Below, one piece after another: positions 1 to 7,052 of a DNA stretch of 10,037 nucleotides (positions are counted from its first letter, which is position 1; each line of letters opens with the position of its first letter). Position numbers and translations under genes: made by a program. This DNA comes from Gemmatimonas phototrophica (lineage in GTDB: Bacteria; Gemmatimonadota; Gemmatimonadetes; Longimicrobiales; Gaopeijiaceae): the NCBI GenBank assembly GCA_945876015.1, contig CAMCNM010000051.1:1-10037 (forward strand), written 5' to 3'. Under the pieces are notes generated by a model. It worked only from the letters and a program-made list of their open reading frames with translations, had not been told where the DNA came from and did not search any database.

Positions 1-463
1 CCGCGGGCTCCGCATCGAACAGGACGGCGCGGAAGCTGGCCTCCGTCTCCGGCGGGAAGTCCGCGCCCGGATGCGGCGCGTGGAACGAGATCAATCCCAG
101 CGACGCCTGCCGCACGTGGATCGTCGTGTTGTCGCTGAACCCGATGAACGGGATCGGCTTCCTCTTCTGCCGCTTGAGATCGAGGCCGAGGACGATGCGC
201 TGCGTGCCGTACCCGCCGCGCAGCGCCCAGACCGCGTCGATCGACTCGTCGTCGAACGCCGCCTGGAGGTCGGAGAGGCGCTGCTTGTCGGTGCCCGCCA
301 GGAAGCGGTCACGTGCGCCAGCATAGGGATAGACGACGGGCTGGAGATCGAGCGCGCGACAGCGCTCGAGCGAGACCTCGATCCGCTCGGGCGAGACCGG
401 ACCGGCCGGAGACACCAGCGCGACGCGCGCACCGGGATGGAGGGCGCGAGGCCGCAGGTTCAT
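1..463 (-). CDS. S66 family LD-carboxypeptidase, N-terminal half (runs off the left edge)
   Basis: Members of peptidase family S66 include LdcA, which removes the terminal D-Ala from muramoyl tetrapeptides during peptidoglycan recycling, and MccF, which detoxifies microcin C. The visible 154 residues show the family's N-terminal layout: an opening GARVALVSPAGPV strand and turn (residues 11-23), the RGGYGTQR motif (82-89) and the nucleophile motif GFSDNT (108-113) with Ser110 as predicted nucleophile. The family is usually about 300 residues, so the Glu and His of the catalytic triad lie outside the window. The start is ATG at 463-461, with GGAG at 472-469 five bases upstream. It begins one base after the permease stop, so it is the third gene of the operon and probably translationally coupled. 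No signal peptide is seen, which fits a cytoplasmic LdcA-like or MccF-like enzyme. The two subfamilies cannot be separated from this half. Confidence 0.9.
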   Translation of the reverse strand, partial: MNLRPRALHPGARVALVSPAGPVSPERIEVSLERCRALDLQPVVYPYAGARDRFLAGTDKQRLSDLQAAFDDESIDAVWALRGGYGTQRIVLGLDLKRQKRKPIPFIGFSDNTTIHVRQASLGLISFHAPHPGADFPPETEASFRAVLFDAEPA

Positions 464-464
464 C

Positions 465-1505
465 TCATCTCCAACGGAACAGTTTGAGCGCGACGCCGAA
501 GCTCAGCACACCCCACACGGTCACGATCGCGAGCAGCGGCAGCATCTGCACGAGCGAGGAGCCGTCGATCATCACGCCGCGGATCGCGTTGTTGAGCGCG
601 GTGAGCGGCAGCGCCTTGATGATCGGCTGCACCGCGTCGGGGAAGTTCGCCGACGAGAAGAACACTCCCGAGCAGATCCACATGGGCACCATGACGAGGT
701 TCATCAGACCGGACACGCCTTCCACCGTCTTCGAACGGCTCGCGACCAGGAGGCCGACTCCAGAGAACGCCATCGCGCCCAGGAGCACCACCAGCGTGAG
801 CGCGAGGAGCGACCCCCGCACCGGCACCCGGAAGACCAGCCAGGCGAACAGAAGCACAGAGCCGACTTCGAGCGCGAGAAAGACCAGGCGCGCGAGGATG
901 TGCGAGAACAGGTACTGGCTCTTGCTCATGGGCGACGCGAGGAAGCGCTTGAGCAGCTTGCCGGAGCGCGCCTTCACGACCGCGAAGCCGATCCCCCACA
1001 TCCCCGTCCCCATGATGTTCATGCCGAGCAGCCCGGGGATCAGGAAGTCGATGTAGCGCGACCCCACCTCGTGGACGCGCTGCTCGCGGAGCTCGGCGAC
1101 GTCGCGGCGGCCGGCGGCTTCCTGCAGAGCGTTCGTCACGACCAGACGGGCCAGGCGGCTCTCGGCGCGCGTGGAGTCGAAACGGAGCACCACCGGGCTG
1201 CCCGGCAGGACGACGATCGATACGCGCCCGGTGCGCAGGCGGTTCCGCGCCTCGGCGGAATCGATCACGGCCACGACGACGGTCGGATCGGCGGCGAGGG
1301 CCTGCCGGATCGCGGGCGCCCCGGGCCCGTCGAGCACGGCGACGCTGACCGGATCGGGGCCGCGGTTCTTGAACGCGATGCCCAGTGCAAAAGCGAGCAA
1401 AACGGGAAACGCAAAGACCCAGAACACGGCCTCGGGCTCGCGCAGGAACTCGCGGACCCGCCAGAGCGTGAGCTGCTTGAGAGCGCTAGGAGATTCGTCA
1501 CTCAT
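465..1505 (-). CDS. ABC-2 type transporter permease
   Basis: This 346-residue membrane protein is the transmembrane partner of the upstream ATPase; together they should form an exporter of ABC-2 type. By eye there are six hydrophobic segments: about 26-45, 153-176, 203-224, 232-255, 264-283 and 321-341. A soluble loop of roughly 105 residues lies between the first two, as in the ABC2_membrane_3 (YhhJ-like) group. Residues 182-192 (GKLLKRFLASP) match the coupling-helix region that is conserved in ABC-2 permeases. The ATG at 1505 lies inside the end of the ATPase gene; the overlap is the 8 bases ATGAGTGA. A GGGAG lies about 11 bases upstream, far for a ribosome binding site, so coupling to ATPase translation is likely. 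The substrate cannot be told from sequence; drugs, lipids, polysaccharide or a peptide are all possible. Confidence 0.92.
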   Translation of the reverse strand: MSDESPSALKQLTLWRVREFLREPEAVFWVFAFPVLLAFALGIAFKNRGPDPVSVAVLDGPGAPAIRQALAADPTVVVAVIDSAEARNRLRTGRVSIVVLPGSPVVLRFDSTRAESRLARLVVTNALQEAAGRRDVAELREQRVHEVGSRYIDFLIPGLLGMNIMGTGMWGIGFAVVKARSGKLLKRFLASPMSKSQYLFSHILARLVFLALEVGSVLLFAWLVFRVPVRGSLLALTLVVLLGAMAFSGVGLLVASRSKTVEGVSGLMNLVMVPMWICSGVFFSSANFPDAVQPIIKALPLTALNNAIRGVMIDGSSLVQMLPLLAIVTVWGVLSFGVALKLFRWR

Positions 1506-2442
1506 CGCGCAGGTGTCTCCCGGTCATCGCGATGAAGACGTCCTCGAGCGTCCCTCGGTGCGTGGTGAGCTCGGTCAGCGTGGCGCCCTGGTCGCGCACC
1601 AGGTTCATGAGCGCAGGCATGGCTTCGTGCGGACGCGTGACGGTGAGTCGGGTCTTCATCTGATCGGTGTGGACCCCGGTGACGCCGGGAAGAGCCAACA
1701 GCACGGTCTCGTCGAGAGGCCCGCCGCCCTCCAGCGCGAAATCCACCACGTGCTCGGCGCCGAGCGTTGCGATCAGCTCCTGCGGCGGACCCTGGGCGAT
1801 CGTCTTGCCGTGGTCCACGATCGCGACCCGGTCGCACAGGCGCTCCGCCTCCTCCATGTAGTGCGTGGTGAGGACCACGGTGCCGCCACGCGCCTGGAAC
1901 TGCTGGATGATCTCCCAGAGCTGGTAGCGCGACTGGGGATCGAGTCCGGTCGTGGGCTCGTCGAGGAAGAGGATGTCCGGATCGCACACGAGCGCGCACG
2001 CGACCGCGAGGCGTTGGCGCTGTCCACCGGAGAGCTTGTTGACCCAGGCGCCCTGCTTCTCCTGGAGGCCCACCTTGGCGAGGACCTCGACGGCAGGAAC
2101 GCCCTTCTTGTAGAAGCTCCGGAACAGCGTGATCGTCTCGAGCACCGTGAGCTTCTCGGGGAGCTTGGTCTCCTGGAGCTGGGTGCCCATGCGCTGGCGC
2201 AGTTCGCGTTCGTTCTTCGCCCAGGTGAGGCCGAGGACATGCACTTCGCCCTGGTCGGGCGGGGTCAACCCCTGGATGATCTCGATCGTGGTGGTCTTCC
2301 CGGCGCCGTTCGGGCCCAGGAGACCGAAGCATTCGCCGCGCCGGACCTCGATGTCGAGGCCGTTTACGGCCACGACCTGATCGTAGCGTTTGACCAGTCC
2401 CCGGCAGCGGACCGCGGGGGTGGTGGGAGTGACCGAGTTCAT
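1498..2442 (-). CDS. ABC transporter ATP-binding protein (ABC-2 exporter, DrrA/CcmA type)
   Basis: This 314-residue nucleotide-binding subunit should drive the adjacent permease. All the motifs are visible: Walker A GPNGAGKTT (43-51), a Q-loop near Gln88-Gln90, signature LSGGQ (137-141), Walker B ILFLDE (157-162) with catalytic Glu162, D-loop GLD (166-168) and the switch His194. The last 90 or so residues form the extra C-terminal domain typical of DrrA-like ATPases. This domain ends with the THRGTLEDVFIAMTG stretch (about 294-308), which is common in this group. It is the first gene of the leftward operon and overlaps the permease start by 8 bases. The chosen ATG (2442-2440) has only a weak AGG upstream. 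An in-frame upstream start is not evident. Length and motifs suggest an intact, functional gene. Confidence 0.96.
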   Translation of the reverse strand: MNSVTPTTPAVRCRGLVKRYDQVVAVNGLDIEVRRGECFGLLGPNGAGKTTTIEIIQGLTPPDQGEVHVLGLTWAKNERELRQRMGTQLQETKLPEKLTVLETITLFRSFYKKGVPAVEVLAKVGLQEKQGAWVNKLSGGQRQRLAVACALVCDPDILFLDEPTTGLDPQSRYQLWEIIQQFQARGGTVVLTTHYMEEAERLCDRVAIVDHGKTIAQGPPQELIATLGAEHVVDFALEGGGPLDETVLLALPGVTGVHTDQMKTRLTVTRPHEAMPALMNLVRDQGATLTELTTHRGTLEDVFIAMTGRHLRDE

Positions 2443-2536
2443 GGGGGCCTAATAGTATCGCGCCCCCCAACGGGCGGGAACGTCCCTTGCAACTGCGGTA
2501 CTGGATCCTACGACAGCCCCCGAACCCCTCCCCTGC
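2443..2536. promoter_or_regulatory. Divergent intergenic region, candidate promoter of the ABC operon
   Basis: This 94-base gap separates the leftward ABC operon from the rightward beta-lactamase-like remnant. On the minus strand a -10-like TACTAT (plus-strand 2457-2452) ends nine bases before the ATPase ATG. If used, the transcript would have a very short leader or none, which would fit the weak ribosome binding site there. I see no good -35 hexamer at 17 bases. On the plus strand a TTGCAA at 2487-2492 is followed 16 bases later by TACGAC, a poor promoter match. Both assignments are tentative. Confidence 0.3.
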
Positions 2537-3195
2537 TTGATCAGCGAACAGAGCCGCAGACGGCGCATCGTGGACGTCGGCACCCGGGCGGGCGCCGAAA
2601 GCGTCGCCGTGTCCTTCTACGACTACCACCACCGCACGGGCTGGGGATATCAGGGCGATCGCTGGTTCCATGCCGCGAGCACGATCAAAGTGCCGGTCCT
2701 GCTCGGCGTGTTCGACGCGGTCGAGCAGGGCAAGCTCCAGGCGTACTCGCGCCTGCACGTGCGCAACCGCTTCCTGAGCGCGGCGGACGGTCAGCCGTAC
2801 CGGGTCGAGGCGGGGCGAGACTCCAATGCCGAAGTGCACGCGATGATCGGTCGCACGCTCCAGGTGAGGGAGCTCGCGCATCACATGATCGCGACCAGCA
2901 GCAACCTCGCGACAACCTGCTCATCGATCTGGTCGGCCTGAGCGAGATCCAGACGACCCTCAGCCGTCTGGGGCTGGACGGCGTCGAGCTGATGCGCGGT
3001 GTCGAGGACATCACGGCGTGGGAACGGGACATCAACAACCCGTGACCGCGGACGGGCTGCTCAGTGTGCTGCGGCTGCTTCAGGACCCGCACTACTTCTC
3101 ACCCGATCTGCGCCAGGAGATGCTCGACATCCTGCACGTCCAGGAGTTCAAGAGCGGGATCCCCGCGGGCCTCTCCGACGGCGCATCGGGTCCAC
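2537..3195 (+). pseudogene. Broken class A beta-lactamase-like serine hydrolase
   Basis: The reading resembles the class A beta-lactamase / penicillin-binding-like serine hydrolase family (PF13354 type). In the first frame residues 48-51 are S-T-I-K, the SxxK nucleophile motif, in the context HAASTIKVPVL. Residues 121-123 are S-S-N, standing where SDN is usual. The protein then continues in two other frames. One base seems lost in a Thr codon at 2912-2913, after which NLLIDLVG continues. A second base is lost at about 3040-3041, turning a Pro-Val junction into a TGA at 3043-3045, after which TADGLLSVLRLLQ continues. The piece RGVEDITAW fits the omega-loop Glu region. After GIPAGLSDGA an extra T at 3186 shifts frame again, and similarity ends before the HKTG strand. 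The first start is a TTG at 2537 without a ribosome binding site; only a CTG at 2501 lies upstream in frame. It is probably a decaying gene, although the two base losses could be sequencing errors. Confidence 0.75.
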
Positions 3196-3599
3196 GTCAC
3201 GCGCTCGTTCTGGCACTCAATCCGTCGGCTCTCGGATCCGTTCACGTTCCGGCTGATCGGCTCCGTGATGCGGGGCCACGCGCCTACCCTTCTCGAACTC
3301 GATGATCGTCCCCCCGAGTACGGCGACGTCGGCCGCCTGTGCGACTGGGACGACCTGTTCCCGCCCAACGATCTGCGTCGCTCGCGGGCCACCGGCTGCG
3401 CGTGGCTCACCAGTGGCTCACCCCGGTCGGAATGCGCGGCTGGTCCGAGGTGGTATTTCGCCGGGACACCGACGGAACGCATCATTTCTTCTCGATCGAC
3501 TACCTTTTGGGCCATCTCGCGGCCTGGGAGAGGGACAACGGGTCCCCCTTCCCCGCGCTGAAGAACAGGTCCACGAGGCGGCGGCGCAGCACGCGCTGA
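3196..3599 (+). pseudogene. Unrecognised coding remnant fused to the beta-lactamase-like fragment
   Basis: From about 3187 to 3375 one frame reads a protein-like stretch (FWHSIRRLSDPFTFRL, then LLELDDRPPEYGDVGRL and CDWDDLFPPNDLRR) with G/C-rich third positions. Near 3378 the sense passes to another frame, giving LAGHRLRVAHQWLTPVGMRG, EVVFRRDTDGTHHFFSIDYL and a basic tail that stops at the TGA 3597-3599. Neither part belongs to the class A beta-lactamase fold. I do not recognise the family. The LAGHRLRVAHQWLTP stretch faintly recalls the C-terminal end of class I SAM-dependent methyltransferases, but this is only a guess. No start codon with a ribosome binding site is visible. The piece is most simply the C-terminal remnant of a second gene, joined to the first by a deletion. 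Confidence 0.45.
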
Positions 3600-3623
3600 A
3601 CCACACCCGACATCCGAGGGGAG

Positions 3624-5288
3624 ATGAACTGGCCGCAAGGCTGGCCCTATTCCGCGTCCACGCCACCCGTCGCGGCGCCCAAGGCGATGGTGGCCACCAC
3701 CGACCGGTATGCGACCGAGGTCGGGGTGAGCATCATGAGGACGGGCGGAAACGCTGTGGACGCCGCGGTGGCCGTGTCGTTCGCGCTCGCGGTCGTGAAC
3801 CCCGAGGCGGGCAACATCGGGGGCGGCGGCTACATGGTCGTCCGCATGGCCGACGGCACCGCGGTGGCGCAGGACCACCGCAGCCAGGCTCCGGGCGCCG
3901 CCACGCGCGACATGTTTCTCGACGCCAACGGTGAGGTCGGCGACCGAAGCGTGATAGGGCACCTGTCCGCAGCCGTGCCTGGCACCGTGCGCGGGCTGTG
4001 GGACGCGCACAAGCGCTTCGGCACACGCGACTGGGAGGATCTGCTCGAACCGGCGATCCAGCTGGCGCGCCGGTTCGTGGTCGGCGACCGCTTCCTGCGC
4101 TCGTTCACGCGCGGCGAGGTGCTCGGCGGGCTGTCGCGCTTCCCGTCGAGCGCGCGCGTCTTCCTGCCCGGAGGCGCGCCGCCGCCCAAGGGCGAGCGCT
4201 TCAGCCAGCCCGACCTCACCCGCACGCTCGAGCGCATCCGCGACAACGGCCCGGCCGGCTTCTACGACGGCGAGACCGCCGAGCGGATCGAGGCCGAGAT
4301 GAAGCGGGGCGGCGGCCTCATCACGTGGAGGGATCTCGCGGCCTACACGGCGGTGTGGCGCGAGCCGATCCGCGCGCGCTACCGCGGCCATACGATCCTG
4401 TCGATGCCCCCCTCGTCGTCCGGCGGGGTCACGCTCGCGGAGACCGGCCACATCCTCGAGACGTTCGCGCTGGGCGACCTGCCCTGGCACGGTCCGCGGC
4501 ACATCCATCTCATGGCGGAAGCGTGGCGGCGCGCCTACGCGGACCGGAACGCCTACCTCGCCGATCCCGACTTCGTGAAGATGCCGGTCGAGACGCTGAC
4601 CTCGCCCGCGTACGGAGCGTGGCGCGCGCGGGACATCTCGCTCGAGAAGGCGACGCCCTCGTCCGAGGTGCACCCCGGCGTGGACGCCTACCAGAAGGAG
4701 GGCAAGCATACCACGCACATCTCGGTCGTGGACGCGCAGCGGAACGCGGTCGCGCTCACGACCACGATCAACTCGTGGTACGGGAGCAAGGTCGTGGTCG
4801 AAGGGACGGGCATCGTGCTGAACAACGACATGGACGACTTCACGTCCAAGGTCGGCGCGGCGAACCAGTTCGGGCTGGTGCAGGGTGAAGCGAACCAGGT
4901 CGCCCCGGGGAAGCGGATGCTCTCGGCCATGGCGCCGACGGTGGTCCTCGACCCTGACGGCGGGCTCGCGATGGTGCTCGGCACGCCCGGCGGATCCACG
5001 ATCATCACCACGGTCTTCCAGGTGATCTCGAACGTGCTCGACCACGGGATGGACATCGCCCAGGCGGTGCTGGCGCCGCGCGTCCATCACCAGCACCTGC
5101 CCGATCAGATCCACTGCGAGCTTGGGGGGCTCACGCCGGACACCCGGGCCGGTCTCGAGGCCCTCGGTCACAAGGTGAAGGAGCGCGAGGAGCTGTCGGG
5201 GGACGTGGAGGCGATCCGGGTGCTGCCCGACGGGTCGCTCGAGGGGCTCGCCGACCCGCGCCGGGGGGGGACCGCGCTGGGGTTCTGA
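3624..5288 (+). CDS. ggt: Gamma-glutamyltranspeptidase (gamma-glutamyl hydrolase/transferase)
   Basis: GGT is an N-terminal nucleophile hydrolase that cleaves gamma-glutamyl bonds such as that of glutathione. It is made as a precursor that cuts itself into large and small chains. Here the cut should fall before Thr363 in KHTTHISVVD, giving chains of about 362 and 192 residues. Other family marks are GGNAVDAAVAVSFALAVVNP (about 42-61), substrate-binding Arg86 in DHRSQAP, PPSSSGG near 260, NNDMDDF, RMLSAMAPT with Ser434, and the GTPGGS glycine pair (453-458). In E. coli the SAM position is SSM, so the second Ser is Ala435 here. At 554 residues the length is normal for a mature protein. The usual signal peptide is absent: the protein opens MNWPQGWPYSASTPPV, and an in-frame TGA lies at 3597. 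The AGGGG before the ATG is only two bases away, closer than usual. ATG at 3687 (Met22) is an alternative start but also lacks a good site. Confidence 0.95.
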   Translation: MNWPQGWPYSASTPPVAAPKAMVATTDRYATEVGVSIMRTGGNAVDAAVAVSFALAVVNPEAGNIGGGGYMVVRMADGTAVAQDHRSQAPGAATRDMFLDANGEVGDRSVIGHLSAAVPGTVRGLWDAHKRFGTRDWEDLLEPAIQLARRFVVGDRFLRSFTRGEVLGGLSRFPSSARVFLPGGAPPPKGERFSQPDLTRTLERIRDNGPAGFYDGETAERIEAEMKRGGGLITWRDLAAYTAVWREPIRARYRGHTILSMPPSSSGGVTLAETGHILETFALGDLPWHGPRHIHLMAEAWRRAYADRNAYLADPDFVKMPVETLTSPAYGAWRARDISLEKATPSSEVHPGVDAYQKEGKHTTHISVVDAQRNAVALTTTINSWYGSKVVVEGTGIVLNNDMDDFTSKVGAANQFGLVQGEANQVAPGKRMLSAMAPTVVLDPDGGLAMVLGTPGGSTIITTVFQVISNVLDHGMDIAQAVLAPRVHHQHLPDQIHCELGGLTPDTRAGLEALGHKVKEREELSGDVEAIRVLPDGSLEGLADPRRGGTALGF

Positions 5289-5386
5289 GCCCGTTACGAC
5301 CTCAACGAATCGGGCCATTCCGGGGTCAGGATGCTAGCTTCACTGGTCGTTCGCGCCCTCCCTTTCTCCTTTTCAGGGGCTCCCCG
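5289..5386 (+). promoter_or_regulatory. Upstream region of the first DUF5916 gene: extended -10-like motif and RBS
   Basis: A GGGGTCAGG element (5322-5330) runs into an extended -10-like TG-C-TAGCTT (5332-5340). No convincing -35 hexamer lies 16-18 bases upstream. The ribosome binding site AGGGG (5375-5379) sits seven bases before the GTG at 5387. The same order of elements recurs before the second paralogue (8329-8395) with nearly identical distances, which is the main reason to take it seriously. I see no hairpin terminator for the upstream GGT gene here. Confidence 0.45.
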
Positions 5387-7052
5387 GTGGCCAAGTCCGC
5401 TGTCAGATCCTTCCTGACCCACGCGCTCGGGATTTCGTCCGCCTTCGTGCTTTCGACGACGTCGATCCTGGGTCAGTCGAAGGAGCCCGAGGGAGCTCCG
5501 GTCACCGCCCCCGCCGCGAACGCCCCGGGAGGGCAGACCGATCCGCGGCCGGCCGGCGCCACCACCTCGATCCCGCGCGCCCCGATCGCGGCCACGCACG
5601 AAGAGCATCCGACCGCGGTGGCGGTCCGCACCCAGTCGGCCATCACCGTCGACGGCCGCCTGGACGAGCCCGTCTGGATGACCGCAGCGCCGGTGACCGA
5701 CTTCTGGCAGATCGACCCCGAGGAGGGCGCACCGATCTCCGAGCGCACGGAAGTGCGATTCCTCTACGACGACGACGCACTCTACATCGCGTGCTGGCTG
5801 TGGGATACCGACGCAACAATCGTGACCCGCTTGTCGCGGCGCGACACTGCGATTGGGGACATCGACCTGTTCTCGGTGCATCTCGACACGTACCACAGCC
5901 ACCGCTCGTCCTATCGTTTCACGGTGAGCGCGTTGGGCACCATCCGCGATCTCGCCGCCGGACCGGGCCTCCCCCTCACCGGTGGCGACGTGTCCTGGAA
6001 TCCGGTCTGGGACGTGAAGACCCGCATCACCGACCAGGGCTGGTTCCTCGAGATGCGGATCCCGTTCAGCCAGCTCCGGTTCAGCCGCGAGGACGAGCAG
6101 GTCTGGGGCCTCCAGATCGAGCGGAAGGTGCGCCCGCAGCAGGAGAACACGATCTGGTCGTTCACGCGGAAGACCGATCCGAACGGCCAGCAGAACTTCG
6201 GGCACCTGGTCGGCATCCGAGGGATCAGGACCGGCAGCAGGCTCGAGGTGCTCCCCTACGCGGGCGGGAGCGCCGAGTTCATCCGCCAGGCGCAGCGGCC
6301 CGAGGTGCAGTTCCAGAACCCGTTCCGTAGCGGCTCGGACTTCTTCGGCAACGCCGGATTGGACATGAAGTACAAGATCACGTCCAATCTGACGTTCGAC
6401 GGGACGGCCAATCCGGACTTCGGCCAGGTCGAGGTGGATCCCGCGGTGATCAACCTGACCGCGTTCGAGACGCGCTTCCAGGAGAAGCGTCCGTTCTTCA
6501 TCGAGGGCGCCGAGATCTTCAACTTCGGCGAGGACGCCGCGCAGATCCTGTACTCGCGCCGGATCGGCCGGCCGCCGCACGGGTCGGCCCCGAGCTCCGC
6601 GATCTACACCCTTACGCCCACCGCCACGACGATCCTGGGCGCCGGTAAGCTCACCGGGAAGACGGTGAGCGGTTGGTCGGTCGCTTTCCTGGACGCCGTC
6701 GCGGGGCGGGAGTACTCGACGTGGCGCGATCTCCAGAACGTCGAGAGCTCGCAGGAAGTCGAGCCGCTGACCAACTACCTGGCGGGACGCGCGCGCAGGG
6801 AGATGCGCCAGGGTCAGACGACGCTGGGAATTCTGGCCACGTCGGTGCACCGCGATCTCGGCGGGTCACCCCTGGAGCCGAGCGTGCTCTCGTCCGCCTA
6901 CAGCGCCGGCATCGACTTCAGCCACGACTTCGCGAAGCGGGTGTGGCACACGTCCGCTTCATTCTCACCGAGCTACGTGCAGGGGAGCACCGGCGCGCTG
7001 ATCGCGACGCAGAGGCTGTCCTCACGCTACTACCAGCGTCCGGACGCCGACT
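5322..7052 (+). repeat. Tandem duplication, left unit (visible part)
   Basis: This stretch, from the GGGGTCAGG element into the first DUF5916 gene, corresponds to 8329-10037, about 3 kb downstream. The longest identical run I noticed is 29 bases, 6050-6078 against 9041-9069, in the part coding EMRIPFSQLR. The homology starts upstream of the coding region and so includes the leader. The right unit leaves the window, so the full repeat length is unknown; the gene spacing implies a period of about 3.0 kb. Divergence at many codons shows the duplication is old. Confidence 0.75.

Noticed and set aside
1502..2884. Minus-strand frame of 460 codons spanning the intergenic region
   Set aside because: It overlaps the ABC ATPase in another frame, and its translation becomes Arg/Pro/His-rich. 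Codon usage and motifs clearly favour the ATPase frame.
1171..3045. Open plus-strand frame of 624 codons
   Set aside because: Most of it is antisense to the ABC ATPase and permease and has low-complexity composition. Only its last part (about 2914-3042) is real, as the middle piece of the beta-lactamase-like remnant.
5280..5295. Weak hairpin GGG...GCCC at the end of the GGT gene as a terminator
   Set aside because: The stem is only three or four base pairs and no T tract follows.
3099..5318. Open minus-strand frame of 739 codons
   Set aside because: It lies exactly opposite the GGT gene and its translation is dominated by Arg, His, Asp and Val without any recognisable domain, as expected for the antisense of a GC-rich gene. 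GGT motifs on the plus strand are unequivocal.
5294..6850. Long minus-strand frame opposite the first DUF5916 gene, with a similar one at 8333-9910
   Set aside because: The two resemble each other only because the plus-strand genes are paralogues. Their translations are Arg/Asp/Val-rich with no domain, and each starts or ends arbitrarily relative to the genes.
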